Positions 7,847 through 18,594 are shown, numbered from the stretch's first letter. The stretch is 32,117 bases of DNA from an uncultured Saprospiraceae bacterium (GCA_947311105.1 CAMZKG010000246.1:1-32117), one strand, 5' to 3'. A program made the numbers and translations. Notes: generated from the sequence alone by a model not told the origin.

Positions 7847-9085
7847 CTAAGCAGCCAATAACTTCTCCAGTTTAGACTTCTTCAGTTTCTCTTCTGTATA
7901 AGCCAAGTCCACCGTAAATTCTTTGATATTTGTTTCGGAAGGAAGCTCATACATCGCATCCATCAAGACAGCTTCACAAATAGATCGAAGGCCACGTGCT
8001 CCTAACTTATACTCCAGTGCCTTTTGAGCAATCAAGCCTAAAGCTTCATCCGTAAAATTTAGCTTAATCCCTTCCAACTCAAACAACTTAGTATATTGCT
8101 TGACGATAGAGTTTTTGGGTTCCAAAAGTATGGTCTTCAAACTCTTCACATCTAACGGATTCAGGTGCGCAATAACAGGAAGACGACCGATCAACTCTGG
8201 TATCAACCCAAATTTACGAATATCTTCATGAGTCACATATTGTAGCAAGTCATCTTCTTTGACTTCTGCATCTTGCGATGAATTATAACCGATCACCTGA
8301 GTATTAATCCGACGACCAATTATTTTTTCGATACCATTAAATGCGCCACCAGCGATAAAAAGGATATTACTGGTATCAACTTGAAGCATTTTTTGTTCTG
8401 GATGCTTACGACCACCGTAAGGCGGCACGCTCACGACAGTACCTTCCAATAATTTTAGCAATGCCTGCTGTACACCTTCACCAGATACATCTCTAGTAAT
8501 AGAAGGGTTATCGCTTTTACGAGCAATTTTATCAATCTCATCGATGTATATGATGCCCCTTTCGGCTGCTTCAATGTCAAAATCACAAGCTTGCAATAAA
8601 CGACTTAAAATACTCTCTACATCTTCTCCAACATAGCCTGCTTCTGTCAAAACCGTAGCGTCAACTATCGTATAAGGCACATTCAACAAACGAGATATTG
8701 TCTTGGCAATCAAAGTCTTACCAGTTCCCGTAGGCCCTGCAAATAAGATATTTGACTTATCCAACTCAACATCTTTGAGATTGGGATGATTCAATCTTTT
8801 GTAGTGATTATACACGGCTACAGCAATCACCTTTTTGGCTTGGTCTTGCCCAATGATGTATTCATCCAAAAACTGTGTGATTTCTTTGGGCTTTTGGATA
8901 GTCAAGCCCGCCGCTTTTTTTGTCAACTTGGATGACGGCTTTACATTCAGCTCCAAACTCACAATATCCATCGCACTCTGAACACATTGTTCACAGATAA
9001 AACCATCTAATCCAGTTACTAAAATCTGAACTTCACCAGAATCTCTTCCACAAAAAGAACAATATTCTTCGGTTGACTTACTCAT
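7847..9085 (-). CDS. clpX: ATP-dependent Clp protease ATP-binding subunit ClpX
   Basis: N-terminal zinc-binding [11 protein letters not shown]...[50 protein letters not shown]. Confidence 0.97.
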   Translation of the reverse strand: MSKSTEEYCSFCGRDSGEVQILVTGLDGFICEQCVQSAMDIVSLELNVKPSSKLTKKAAGLTIQKPKEITQFLDEYIIGQDQAKKVIAVAVYNHYKRLNHPNLKDVELDKSNILFAGPTGTGKTLIAKTISRLLNVPYTIVDATVLTEAGYVGEDVESILSRLLQACDFDIEAAERGIIYIDEIDKIARKSDNPSITRDVSGEGVQQALLKLLEGTVVSVPPYGGRKHPEQKMLQVDTSNILFIAGGAFNGIEKIIGRRINTQVIGYNSSQDAEVKEDDLLQYVTHEDIRKFGLIPELIGRLPVIAHLNPLDVKSLKTILLEPKNSIVKQYTKLFELEGIKLNFTDEALGLIAQKALEYKLGARGLRSICEAVLMDAMYELPSETNIKEFTVDLAYTEEKLKKSKLEKLLAA

Positions 9086-9124
9086 AATACTTACGTTGAA
9101 ATGCTACACTGTAGCTGTAAAAAA

Positions 9125-9808
9125 CTAAGATTTGCGTGCTAAAACTTCATCCACTAACCCATAAGCCTTCGCTTCTTCAGCTTTCATCCAATTATCACGG
9201 TCACAATCTTTTTCTATTTTTTTATAGGTCTGTCCTGTATGACTGCTTAAAATATCATACAATTCTTTTTGCATTTGCTTAATCAATTGATAAGATATTT
9301 CCATGTCAGACACTTGACCTTGCATGCCTCCTAAAGGCTGGTGAATCATCACCCGACTATGTGGCAAAGCCGTTCTTTTGCCTTTTGCGCCAGCTGCTAA
9401 CAAGACCGCACCCATACTTGCAGCTAAGCCTGTACAAATTGTACCTACATCGGGAGATACATACTGCATCGTATCATAGATACCCAATCCATCAATCACA
9501 GAACCCCCAGGACTATTGATATACATCAAAATATCTCGTTTGGCATCTGTAGATTCCAGAAATAAAAGTTGTGCTTGAATGACATTAGCGACATAATCAT
9601 TTACAGGGACGCCCATAAATATAATTCTATCCATCATCATTCTAGAGAACACGTCTAACCCCACGATATTCATCTTTCTTTCTTCGATGACATTCGGGGT
9701 AAAGCCCTGTATATTAGGCGCTGTAGCTTGCGCATATTTTTCAAGATGCATACTATTCATCCCTAGATGCTTAGTAGCGTACTTTAGAAATTCATTTTTG
9801 TGAAACAT
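9125..9808 (-). CDS. clpP: ATP-dependent Clp protease proteolytic subunit ClpP
   Basis: YINSPGGSVIDGLGIYDTMQ, GLAASMGAVLLAAGAKGKR, SRVMIHQPLGG; the only ATG near the N-terminus is 9808 (9877 is TTG). Confidence 0.95.
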   Translation of the reverse strand: MFHKNEFLKYATKHLGMNSMHLEKYAQATAPNIQGFTPNVIEERKMNIVGLDVFSRMMMDRIIFMGVPVNDYVANVIQAQLLFLESTDAKRDILMYINSPGGSVIDGLGIYDTMQYVSPDVGTICTGLAASMGAVLLAAGAKGKRTALPHSRVMIHQPLGGMQGQVSDMEISYQLIKQMQKELYDILSSHTGQTYKKIEKDCDRDNWMKAEEAKAYGLVDEVLARKS

Positions 9809-10009
9809 TTGCTTGTATTTTCGTAGCCTATCTTTACAATAGGGGGTTAAAAATTGTCTTTTCGACCTTGCGGACAAATATCAGATATTCTAAACGACAA
9901 AATACTAAAAATATGCGTTTTTATCGTGATATTTCAACTTTAGTCCAAGTACTTAAATGTAAAACGAGCCCAAATGTTGCAGTCCGAGCCTAATTTTAAG
10001 CAGCTTCTA

Positions 10010-11380
10010 TTAGCCTCCAAAGACTTCTTTAATCTTATCCGCAAACTGTACATCCGACAACTCCACATCCTTTGTCTTCAATGTGTCTTTTAGTGTATCA
10101 AACAACCGTCCTTCCATGATACCTTTAAAAGTAGCTTCTACCTTATTTTGGTCTTTTTTCATGGTATCACGAGCGATATTCATGATGATTTCATGATGTG
10201 GATCAATTCCATATTGACTACCAATAGAGTGAGCAATAGCATGCTCAATATCATGCTCTGTTGCGGGTGCAACGTCATATTTTTTAATCAATCTATCGCG
10301 GATAGTTGACCATACCAAATCCTTTTCAATAACGGGTAAATCCTTATCAACTGCCGCTTCATCAATGCCTTGATTACCAACCATTATCACCTTCTTCAGG
10401 TAGGTAGAAGGCAGTTCCATTTTGTTATTTTCCTGGAGATATTGCTTCCAAGCCATCAAAAGCATTTGGTTAGCTTCATTATTATATTTTGCTTCAAAAT
10501 ATTCTACAAGCTTCTCGACAGCTTTGTCTTCAGAATCCACAGCCCCAGGCCCAAACAAACCATCAAACAACTCTTGATTCAATTCCGCAGGCACTTTTTT
10601 CGTTGCCGAAATAATTTCAGCTTTGAATTTTTGCGGAAGCTCTCCTTCAAAATCATCTGCCAAGCCTAAATACGTAGTCGTAATATATTTTTCATCCTTG
10701 ACCGTAAGGTCTTCAAATGGAGCAAAATCAAAAGCATCTCCGACCTTTGCTTTCGCTAATTTCTTAACTAATTTTTCATTTTCAATTTCGGCAATGCGAA
10801 GAGTCGCTTCATGCGTCACCCCACCCTCTTTAGCTTCTTTGCCTTCTAATTCGGACAATTGGATTGTCAGCACAGCAGATTCATCAAACTTCGCCTCCGT
10901 CGGTTCTTCTTTGCCCATGCTAATCTGAGCTTGCTCTAATTCTTTTTTGGCAACATCCGTCAGGTTATTGACCTTATAAAAATCAAAAGTCTTCTTGGTT
11001 GGCTCTTTGATCTCCACATCAGGCATTACCGCCAAGTCAAAAGCGAAGAGAATGTCTTCATCCATATCCATTTTGATCTCAGGCGGGACCACATCATCAG
11101 CAGCGATAGGAGATCCGATATAATTAATCTCGTCTTCTTCTATCTTGTCAAAAAGTGCGGTTGAAGTCATTTTTTCCACCATTTCGTGGAAAATTTGGTT
11201 ACCGACCATTTTTTTGACGAAAGTCAATGGGGCAGTTCCCTTACGGAAACCTTTCCATTGGGCAGTTTTGCGATATTCCTTTAGCTTTTTGGTAAATTCC
11301 TTTTGGACATCTTCTTTTTCCAAGGTAACGGAAATACGATAGACATTATCTTCTAATGTGGTTTTCTCTACTTTTGACAT
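10010..11380 (-). CDS. tig: Trigger factor (peptidyl-prolyl isomerase chaperone)
   Basis: N-terminal ribosome-binding region WKGFRKGTAPLTFVKKMVGNQI; conserved tig-clpP-clpX order. Confidence 0.88.
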   Translation of the reverse strand: MSKVEKTTLEDNVYRISVTLEKEDVQKEFTKKLKEYRKTAQWKGFRKGTAPLTFVKKMVGNQIFHEMVEKMTSTALFDKIEEDEINYIGSPIAADDVVPPEIKMDMDEDILFAFDLAVMPDVEIKEPTKKTFDFYKVNNLTDVAKKELEQAQISMGKEEPTEAKFDESAVLTIQLSELEGKEAKEGGVTHEATLRIAEIENEKLVKKLAKAKVGDAFDFAPFEDLTVKDEKYITTTYLGLADDFEGELPQKFKAEIISATKKVPAELNQELFDGLFGPGAVDSEDKAVEKLVEYFEAKYNNEANQMLLMAWKQYLQENNKMELPSTYLKKVIMVGNQGIDEAAVDKDLPVIEKDLVWSTIRDRLIKKYDVAPATEHDIEHAIAHSIGSQYGIDPHHEIIMNIARDTMKKDQNKVEATFKGIMEGRLFDTLKDTLKTKDVELSDVQFADKIKEVFGG

Positions 11381-11426
11381 GCAAAGATGTTTTTGATGGG
11401 TGTAAGACTATTAAGAGTCCAAGAAT

Positions 11427-11454
11427 AAAAAAAGGGGCAAAAGCCCCTTTTTTC
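11427..11454 (-). terminator. Terminator downstream of tRNA-Leu
   Basis: GGGGC-AAAA-GCCCC stem with flanking A/T runs. Confidence 0.75.
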
Positions 11455-11456
11455 TG

Positions 11457-11541
11457 TGGTGCGGGTAAAGGGAGTCGAACCCCCACGCCTTGCGGCACTA
11501 GATCCTAAGTCTAGCGTGTCTACCAGTTCCACCATACCCGC
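11457..11541 (-). tRNA. tRNA-Leu (anticodon UAG), CCA encoded
   Basis: Reverse complement GCGGGTATGGTGGAACTGGTAGACACGCTAGACTTAGGATCTAGTGCCGCAAGGCGTGGGGGTTCGACTCCCTTTACCCGCACCA; anticodon loop CTTAGGA; variable arm typical of Leu. Confidence 0.95.
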
Positions 11542-11648
11542 AGTTGCCCTTTAATCTCTAAGGGATTGCAAAGATATGACCTTTAGCACAAAGAATGCAA
11601 AAAAAACGTATTTTTTTTGCATTCTTATTAAAAAATCATCCTAATTAA

Positions 11649-11712
11649 GCAGTAACCCGATTGCTAAACACCCGAACGGCCGTTCGGCTCGACATCCCAC
11701 GCTCTAGTATTC
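11649..11712 (+). repeat. Dispersed palindromic repeat copy
   Basis: AGCAGTAACCCGATTGCTAAACACCCGAACGGCCGTTCGGCTCGACATCCCACGCTCTAGTATT. Confidence 0.85.
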
Positions 11713-11741
11713 AATAACCATATAAGTATCAGGAAGCGAGC

Positions 11742-12449
11742 TTAATCCCCTAAATCAAAGTTTGGAGAGATAATATTACCTGTATCATCATTATAAAAAT
11801 CATTGATAATCTTCGCTACTTCACTAACATCGTCAGTAATATGCAGCAAGTCTAAATCTTCGGGATTTATATTGCCTTCGCCTAGCATAGATGACGCTAT
11901 CCATTCTTTCATTCCTGTCCAATAAGAAGCTCCCATCAAAATAACAGGCACTTGGCTAATTTTACGGGTTTGGATCAAAGTGATCACTTCAAATAGCTCA
12001 TCGAGTGTACCAAACCCACCTGGCAATACCACAAAAGCTTGGGCATATTTAACAAACATGACCTTGCGGACAAAAAAGAACCTAAAATCTAAGCTCATAT
12101 TTCTGCCGATATAAGGGTTATCGTGTTGTTCAAAAGGAAGAGCTATATTTAGTCCGACTGATGTTCCCCCTTTTAGGTGTGCTCCTTTGTTACCAGCTTC
12201 CATAATACCCGGCCCACCACCTGTAATAATTCCATACCCTTCTTCGACAAGGCGTCCTGCCACTTCTACGGCAAGTTCATAGTACTTCGAACCTGGTTTG
12301 GTCCTAGCAGATCCAAAAACAGAGACGCAAGGCTCGATATTATTCAATATATCAAAGCTATTTACAAACTCTGATAAAATCTTAAACATCGTCCAAGAAT
12401 TTTCACCCTTTACATTGGGTGACCACTTTTTTATTTTCTTTTTTTCCAT
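11742..12449 (-). CDS. LOG family (TIGR00730-type) Rossmann-fold protein
   Basis: GGGPGIMEAGNKGAHLKGGTSVGLNI and PGGFGTLDELFEVITLIQT motifs. Confidence 0.93.
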   Translation of the reverse strand: MEKKKIKKWSPNVKGENSWTMFKILSEFVNSFDILNNIEPCVSVFGSARTKPGSKYYELAVEVAGRLVEEGYGIITGGGPGIMEAGNKGAHLKGGTSVGLNIALPFEQHDNPYIGRNMSLDFRFFFVRKVMFVKYAQAFVVLPGGFGTLDELFEVITLIQTRKISQVPVILMGASYWTGMKEWIASSMLGEGNINPEDLDLLHITDDVSEVAKIINDFYNDDTGNIISPNFDLGD

Positions 12450-12462
12450 AATATAACAATTT

Positions 12463-12499
12463 CAAAAAAAACAAAGCCTACCAAACTGGTAGGCTTTTA
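12463..12499 (-). terminator. Stem-loop terminator between the sigma-54 regulator and the LOG gene
   Basis: AAGCCTACC-AAACT-GGTAGGCTT with A-rich/T-rich flanks. Confidence 0.7.
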
Positions 12500-12572
12500 T
12501 TTGCTTTGCAAGATAGATTCTTTTTCGTTCAAAACCAAAATAATAGTCATTCTTATCGAAAAAAATCTACTC

Positions 12573-13748
12573 TTATCTATTTGTTACATGTTTTTGCACA
12601 TCAGATTTTGCAATAATATCACCACGTGTCATAATAATCAAGCGCTCCACAGAGTTTCTCAGCTGCCTGATATTGCCTGACCAATCATTTTTCAACATTT
12701 CAGCTAGCGCATCACTTGACATCGTTTTTTGGGGCAGCCCTTGAACGGTATGAAAGATATTCAAAAAATGCTCGATTAAAGCAGGTATGTCATCTCTTCG
12801 CTCATTCAAAGGGGGTACATGTATCAACACCACTGCTAACCTATGGTACAAATCTTCTCTAAAATTACCTTTTTTTATTTCGTCCTTTAAATCCTTATTG
12901 GTGGCAGCGATAACCCTTACATCTACGTTGATATCCTTTTCTCCGCCTACTCTTGTAATCTTATTTTCTTGTAGTGCTCTTAGCACTTTAGCCTGAGCAC
13001 CTAGGCTCATGTCTCCTATTTCATCCAAGAAGATGGTACCATTGTGGGCTTGCTCAAACTTACCGATACGCTTTTTAATAGCAGAAGTAAACGAGCCCTT
13101 TTCGTGCCCAAACAACTCACTTTCAATTAACTCACCTGGAATCGCGGCACAGTTTACTTCCACAATCGGACTCTCCTTTCTAGGACTTTTTTCATGAATC
13201 CATCTAGCCACCAATTCTTTACCGGAGCCATTGTCCCCTGTAATTAACACCCTAGTCCTTGCCTGCGGGGCAATTAACTCAATGTCTTCTTTTACTCGCT
13301 GGATCGCAGCAGAAGTACCGATTATTTCCTGAATTTTACCCGAGTGCCTAATTGTTTGACGCAGGGTTTTGGTTTCGGTCACTAAGCTTGTCCGATTGAT
13401 TGCATTCTTGATGGTGATTTGCAGTTTATTCATATCCAAGGGCTTTTCAATAAAATCGAAAGCGCCTTTTTTTACTGCTTCCACTGCTTCTTGGATATTA
13501 CCATGTCCCGAAATCATTATTACTGATGTATTCGGAGCGATTGTCTTTATCCGATCCAATGTGTCAAAACCATCCATCTTTGGCATCTTAACATCAAGTA
13601 GCACTACGTCATAAGTGCTTTTCTTTAGCATTGATGTACATTCTAGTCCATCTCCAGCTTCTTCAATCTTATAATTCTCATATTCCAATAGCTCCCTTAA
13701 GGAAGCACGAATAGGAGCGTCATCATCTACAACTAGAATTTTGTGCAT
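12573..13748 (-). CDS. Sigma-54-dependent response regulator (NtrC family: REC + AAA+ + Fis HTH)
   Basis: REC: ILVVDDDAPIRASL...VVLLDVKMPKMDG; AAA+: GDNGSGKELVARWIH, ESELFGHEKGSFTSA (GAFTGA-like), FLDEIGDMSLGAQAKVLRALQE. Confidence 0.95.
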   Translation of the reverse strand: MHKILVVDDDAPIRASLRELLEYENYKIEEAGDGLECTSMLKKSTYDVVLLDVKMPKMDGFDTLDRIKTIAPNTSVIMISGHGNIQEAVEAVKKGAFDFIEKPLDMNKLQITIKNAINRTSLVTETKTLRQTIRHSGKIQEIIGTSAAIQRVKEDIELIAPQARTRVLITGDNGSGKELVARWIHEKSPRKESPIVEVNCAAIPGELIESELFGHEKGSFTSAIKKRIGKFEQAHNGTIFLDEIGDMSLGAQAKVLRALQENKITRVGGEKDINVDVRVIAATNKDLKDEIKKGNFREDLYHRLAVVLIHVPPLNERRDDIPALIEHFLNIFHTVQGLPQKTMSSDALAEMLKNDWSGNIRQLRNSVERLIIMTRGDIIAKSDVQKHVTNR

Positions 13749-13907
13749 CAATCAAGTGTTTAAAATGTGAAAGGAATCTTTGCAGAAACACATCAAATAT
13801 TACGCCAAAACGCCATATTTGTTACCCAACTACGAAATTATGTGATTTTTCTATTACATACAATAATAACATATATATTCTGCCGATTATTTGCAAAAAA
13901 CATCATT

Positions 13908-15860
13908 TTAGGCACCCAACTGCCCAAAATTAGCCCAGATCAATTCTAAATCTAACCAAATCGAATAATTCTTCGCATACAGGAGATTTAATCGATTCAT
14001 GGTTGGATTATCCAATTGCACTGATTTATGGATTGTAATTGGGTCGAGAACCCCCTTTGGGACTTTGGGGTAGCTCATCTTAGATTCAATATCAAAATAA
14101 CCGACCCACGTTTTTTTCGCAAGAATTACATCAAACATATTCCGTATTAAGCCTACTTTGTTTTTCACAAACCAAATCAAGACAGGGCTAAAAACCAACA
14201 AAACAAAAGCTACCAAAATATCCAAAAACCGCTTATTGCGTCGATTCGTACTACTCGCAATCGCAAATTGTACTTCTTCAATATAGATTTCGCCTTGGCT
14301 ATTTTTGGAGCTACTCCCAATGATACTCATGCTATCTTCAGGCAAAATCTTGTAATGGATATTCGCTCCCATACGCCCCATCCAATGAATTATCTGGGAT
14401 GACTTTACATCTTTCGAGCAAAATACAATCTCTTCTACTTTATAAATTCTGGCTATATTACCCAAATCATCAATCCCCGAAAGATACAGCTCAGAGTCAA
14501 AATCCTTCGCAGGGGCAACCGTCCCTATATAGTTTTTTTCATTTCCTGTTCTAAGCATTAAATTCTGCGCTCGCTCCGCTTCTTCTAGCGAACCTACAAA
14601 AATAAGCTTATTCGGTTGGCTTTTACCAACAGAAAAATGCTTAAATCGAAAATAATGAACCAACATTCTGAAAAGAAATGCAAAAGTCAAAACAAACAAT
14701 GTACCTATCAGAATGATTGCTCTTGATGTACGGTACTCCAAGTCTAAAAAACCATAAACAGCAGCAATCCCTAGACTTCCAAACAATATCCCGCGAAATA
14801 ACCACCTAAGATGAAACGGCTTATCGTACCCGCCATTAAAAAAAATGGATAATATCCAAATTAATACATATAGCGGAGCATTAATTTTTATGAAGCTTGT
14901 AGGGTAATAGCTGGCATCATGAAAGTAATAACTTGCCCAAAAGTCTTTCGACAAATAAATAGCTAAATAAAACAATAGCGCATCCACGACAGGAAAAAAG
15001 AATCGTCTAACCGTATTTTTGGCTAAAGTAATTCCTGCCTTAAGATAAATGGCGATATTCAGCAGAAAAATAAAAAGACTAGCCTTGCGACCTGCAAAAT
15101 GCTTTTTCGCAAATATAATCATCGCCTTATAAAAAATACGGACATATTTTATACTATTCCGCTTTGTACTCTCCCCCTTATAATGTATGATTCGTGTTTC
15201 CGCAAGGTAATAATTCTTATAGCCTCCTTTTTGGATGCGATAGGACAAGTCAATATCTTCTCCATACATAAAGTAAGATTCATCTAAAAGCCCCACTTTT
15301 TCCAAAACATCTTTGCGCATCATCATAAATGCCCCTGCTAAAACATCAACTTCTTGGTTCTCATTTTCACTAAGATGTCCTAGATAATAGCTATTAAAAA
15401 ATTTAGACTTCGGAAAGAAAGAAGAAATCCCTGAAAGCTTATAAAATGAAGCTGCGGGCGACGGAAATCCACGTTTAGACTCCGGTAAAAACTGCCCACT
15501 ACCGTCAATCATCTTTACGCCTAACCCTCCACAGTCGGGCGTTTTTTCCATAAAATCAATACAATGCTTTAAAGTATCTTCTTCGAGAACAGTGTCAGGG
15601 TTCAACAATAGAATATACTTACCCTTGGCGACTCTCATGGCCTGATTATTTGCTTTCGCAAAACCCACATTTTCCTTATTTGCCATTAGGATTACACTTG
15701 AAAACTGCTCCTTGACCATTTCGCAAGAGCCATCATCCGAATTATTATCGACTACAAACACTTCGCCTTCTATCCCTTTCAATGCTTTATCTACGGATAA
15801 CAGCGCTTGCTTCAAGAAGTACTTGACCTTATAGTTGACGATAATAATGGAAATGTCCAT
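13908..15860 (-). CDS. Family 2 glycosyltransferase fused to a membrane/sugar-transferase-like C-terminal region
   Basis: N-terminal GT2: MDISIIIVNYKV...VVDNNSDDGSCEM...LLLNPDTVLEE...FMYGEDIDLSYR; multiple TM segments; C-terminal NKRFLDILVAFVLLVFSPVLIWF resembling polyprenyl glycosylphosphotransferases; ATG at 15860 avoids overlap with recR. Confidence 0.88.
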   Translation of the reverse strand: MDISIIIVNYKVKYFLKQALLSVDKALKGIEGEVFVVDNNSDDGSCEMVKEQFSSVILMANKENVGFAKANNQAMRVAKGKYILLLNPDTVLEEDTLKHCIDFMEKTPDCGGLGVKMIDGSGQFLPESKRGFPSPAASFYKLSGISSFFPKSKFFNSYYLGHLSENENQEVDVLAGAFMMMRKDVLEKVGLLDESYFMYGEDIDLSYRIQKGGYKNYYLAETRIIHYKGESTKRNSIKYVRIFYKAMIIFAKKHFAGRKASLFIFLLNIAIYLKAGITLAKNTVRRFFFPVVDALLFYLAIYLSKDFWASYYFHDASYYPTSFIKINAPLYVLIWILSIFFNGGYDKPFHLRWLFRGILFGSLGIAAVYGFLDLEYRTSRAIILIGTLFVLTFAFLFRMLVHYFRFKHFSVGKSQPNKLIFVGSLEEAERAQNLMLRTGNEKNYIGTVAPAKDFDSELYLSGIDDLGNIARIYKVEEIVFCSKDVKSSQIIHWMGRMGANIHYKILPEDSMSIIGSSSKNSQGEIYIEEVQFAIASSTNRRNKRFLDILVAFVLLVFSPVLIWFVKNKVGLIRNMFDVILAKKTWVGYFDIESKMSYPKVPKGVLDPITIHKSVQLDNPTMNRLNLLYAKNYSIWLDLELIWANFGQLGA

Positions 15861-15867
15861 GCTGTTC

Positions 15868-16482
15868 TTATTCCTTGTTGGTATTATATGGAAGGCGAGC
15901 CAAAATTGATCTACCAAGAGTAACTTCGTCTGTATATTCTAGCTCCCCACCAAAAGACACTCCTCTCGAAATAGTCGAAATAGAAACCCCTAAAGGAGCG
16001 ATAATTTGGGACAAGTAATAGATAGTCGTCTCCCCTTCTATGGTGGGGCTAATAGCCATGACAACTTCCTTAATGCGGCCGGTACTCAATCGCTCCTTTA
16101 GTGTGTCTATATTTAGATTTTCTGGCCCAACACCTTCAATCGGGGAGATAATACCACCCAACACATGATAAACCCCTTGAAATTGACCTGTTTCTTCGAT
16201 GGCCATCACATCTCGCACTGACTCAACGATACAAATAAAACCCTGATCTCGTCTTTTTGATAAACAAATACTACATACTTCTTCGTCCGAAATGCTATGA
16301 CACTTTTGGCAATATTTGATATTTTTCACCAATGTCTCAATAGCTTCCGCAAACTCAACAGCCTCTTCTTTGGGCCTTGACAAAAAATGTAAAACAAGTC
16401 GGGTCGCTGACCTTTTGCCAATTCCCGGAAGACTCGTTAAAGATCGAACGGCGTCATCAAAAAGCTTAGATTTGCTAGACAT
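15868..16482 (-). CDS. recR: Recombination mediator protein RecR
   Basis: LPGIGKRSATRLVLHFL, zinc finger CQKCHSISDEEVCSIC, Toprim IVESVRDVMAIEETGQFQGVYHVLGGIISPIEGVGP. Confidence 0.96.
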   Translation of the reverse strand: MSSKSKLFDDAVRSLTSLPGIGKRSATRLVLHFLSRPKEEAVEFAEAIETLVKNIKYCQKCHSISDEEVCSICLSKRRDQGFICIVESVRDVMAIEETGQFQGVYHVLGGIISPIEGVGPENLNIDTLKERLSTGRIKEVVMAISPTIEGETTIYYLSQIIAPLGVSISTISRGVSFGGELEYTDEVTLGRSILARLPYNTNKE

Positions 16483-16532
16483 TACGTAATTTTGTTAAAA
16501 AAACTGCTTGAAGACCACAAACATAAGAAAAC

Positions 16533-16606
16533 TTAAGTTTCGGTAGTTAGAAAAGACAGTATTTATTGACATTATTAGCTTTTAGAAAAACTTGTCCGTG
16601 CTTGCC
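16533..16606 (+). repeat. Copy 2 of ~80-90 bp dispersed repeat
   Basis: TTAAGTTTCGGTAGTTAGAAAAGACAGTATTTATTGACATTATTAGCTTTTAGAAAAACTTGTCCGTGCTTG aligns with copies 1 and 3. Confidence 0.75.
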
Positions 16607-16689
16607 ATTTCGGAGTGGAGTTGTTTTTTACCCAAAAAATAGCCAATTGTTTGTAACCTTTACCAGTACCTTCACCTTTTGTCATAAAC

Positions 16690-16735
16690 AAAAAAACAAG
16701 AGCAGCTAGAATCACTAGCTGCTCTTGTTGTAGAA
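16690..16735 (-). terminator. Strong stem-loop terminator downstream of the OmpA-family gene
   Basis: AACAAGAGCAGCTAG-AATCA-CTAGCTGCTCTTGTT, 15-bp perfect arms. Confidence 0.8.
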
Positions 16736-16770
16736 AAATGAAGATTAAAATCTTCAATCACAGGTATTCA

Positions 16771-18267
16771 TTAATACCCACCAACGTTTCCTGAGAAACT
16801 AGGGCCTCTACCTGCATTAGGACCTTCTGGACGTCCCATTTCAGTTTCAACAGTAGCCACCTTAAACTCTACGCGTCTATTCATAAAGCTACGTCCATCT
16901 GTAGGCACTAAAGTAGTACCTTCTCCGCCATAGTTCAATACTAATCTGCTTCTATCTATTCCATGAACAGTAACTAAGTGTTGAATAGCAGCCATTGCAC
17001 GGTTATAAGAAAGAACATTATTGTAATTATCTCTAGCTGTCTTATCAGTAAATCCAGTCACAACAATTTTAATCTTTGGATTATTCTTTAGGACAGTAGC
17101 CACTTGATATAGCTTCTCATACTCCTGATGTCTAATATCATAATGGTTCAAGTTAAAGTGTACCATAGGCAAGAACCAATCTGTCAATGTACCACCTCCG
17201 TCAAAACTAGTTTTAAAAGCGGCTAACTTTCCATCAACAATCTTATTCACATCATCTTCAGTAACCTTAGGCTCTGGTGGAATCATAGCGATACCATCCT
17301 TGCTAATCTTATACCCTGGAGGAGAAAAAGGCTCTTTATCATTCAAGTCAATGATGCCATCCTTATCACTATCTAAAGCAACACCAGAAGCATTTACAGG
17401 AGCTCCTTCTGGAGTACCTTCTTCTTTATCAAAAGAATTAAAGACACCGTCATTATCGTCATCAGCCATATCCAATACTGGACGAGCTTTCAACTCAGCG
17501 ATATCATTCAATACAGGAGTCAATGGGTTAACCCAATACAAAGGCTCTACCATTTTGTCTTTCTTACCTAGATTAAAGTTAAGTCTAAGGTGAGCATAGT
17601 TCATCAAATCACGATATGGAGTTCTGTCAACATCTGTACCGCCTGGGTTAAAGTCTTCACGCCCATCCATCAAGTCAATGGTACCTCCCATCACCATCTT
17701 AACATCATGCTCTAGCGCAATGTTAAAGTTTGGACTCAAACGAAAAGCGATACCAGCACCAACATTAGCGTGTGTCAATAACTTTCCTGTTCTATCCGCA
17801 ACACTCTTAGCATAAGCCTTTGCACTTGGCGTATTATCATTGGTCGTAACATCATATTTGTTAACTCCTGCACCAACCACGATGTACATATTTACTTTTC
17901 TGTGTGGCTTATCAAAACGCATATTATTCACGGTGATAATACCATTTACGGTACCAGCCAACCAATTAGTCTCATAGGACTTAAAACCATTAGGCGAAGC
18001 GACATCTTGCTCTCCTTTGGTTTTGCCAAACTCTCCATCCAAACGAAGAGAAAAAATGTGATCCAACGCCTTTCTAACGTGGAATCCAGCACCGAACCCT
18101 CCAGCGCCAAATCCTGCATTGGAAGAGACATCACCAGCGACAAACATTAGACCGCCATGCACACCTACTTCTACCATATCTTTGGGGGTAGCTTGCTGAG
18201 CGTTAGACAGTTGCGCAAAGCTAACTGCCAACAAAAGAACAAAAGCTCTTGTAAAGAATCTTTTCAT
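16771..18267 (-). CDS. OmpA-family outer membrane protein (beta-barrel, TSP type-3-like Ca-binding linker, OmpA C-terminal domain)
   Basis: Signal peptide; DDDNDGVFNSFDKEEGTP...DSDKDGIIDLNDKEP; VVTGFTDKTARDNYNNVLSYNRAMAAIQHLV...NRRVEFKV. Confidence 0.92.
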   Translation of the reverse strand: MKRFFTRAFVLLLAVSFAQLSNAQQATPKDMVEVGVHGGLMFVAGDVSSNAGFGAGGFGAGFHVRKALDHIFSLRLDGEFGKTKGEQDVASPNGFKSYETNWLAGTVNGIITVNNMRFDKPHRKVNMYIVVGAGVNKYDVTTNDNTPSAKAYAKSVADRTGKLLTHANVGAGIAFRLSPNFNIALEHDVKMVMGGTIDLMDGREDFNPGGTDVDRTPYRDLMNYAHLRLNFNLGKKDKMVEPLYWVNPLTPVLNDIAELKARPVLDMADDDNDGVFNSFDKEEGTPEGAPVNASGVALDSDKDGIIDLNDKEPFSPPGYKISKDGIAMIPPEPKVTEDDVNKIVDGKLAAFKTSFDGGGTLTDWFLPMVHFNLNHYDIRHQEYEKLYQVATVLKNNPKIKIVVTGFTDKTARDNYNNVLSYNRAMAAIQHLVTVHGIDRSRLVLNYGGEGTTLVPTDGRSFMNRRVEFKVATVETEMGRPEGPNAGRGPSFSGNVGGY

Positions 18268-18594
18268 GATTTATTATATTTAGTTTTGTGAGTTAAAACT
18301 CCAATTTCAATAGACAAAAGTATTAATTATTTTGCTCTATTACAAAAATAGAAACATCTTTTTTCAAAAAAAAACGTCTAAATCCTTAATAATCTAGCTT
18401 TTACACCCTGCATTGAGCACCTTATACATCGTCACCTGCTCTAAGGTTTCATTAAAAATCCCATTAAATTAATTCTATATCAACAATTTAAGCATAATAA
18501 ATATTAACAATTTAACAAAATTAAAATTCTTTTTTGCACATTTTTAGTTTTTTCTCGCTTACACTGCCTAGTTTTGCACAAAAAATTAAAAACA

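Noticed and set aside
10370-10928. ORFs on + strand inside tig
   Set aside because: Antisense shadow ORFs of a well-supported trigger factor gene.
12573-13748. Novel two-component system
   Set aside because: A standard NtrC-type regulator; no partner kinase is in the window, and orphan regulators are common.
15861-15917. Overlap of GT2 ORF with recR
   Set aside because: Disappears if the GT2 protein starts at the MDISIIIVNYK methionine (15860).
16575-16757. 60-aa minus-strand ORF between recR and the OmpA gene
   Set aside because: It overlaps the terminator hairpin and the dispersed repeat; no recognisable domain.
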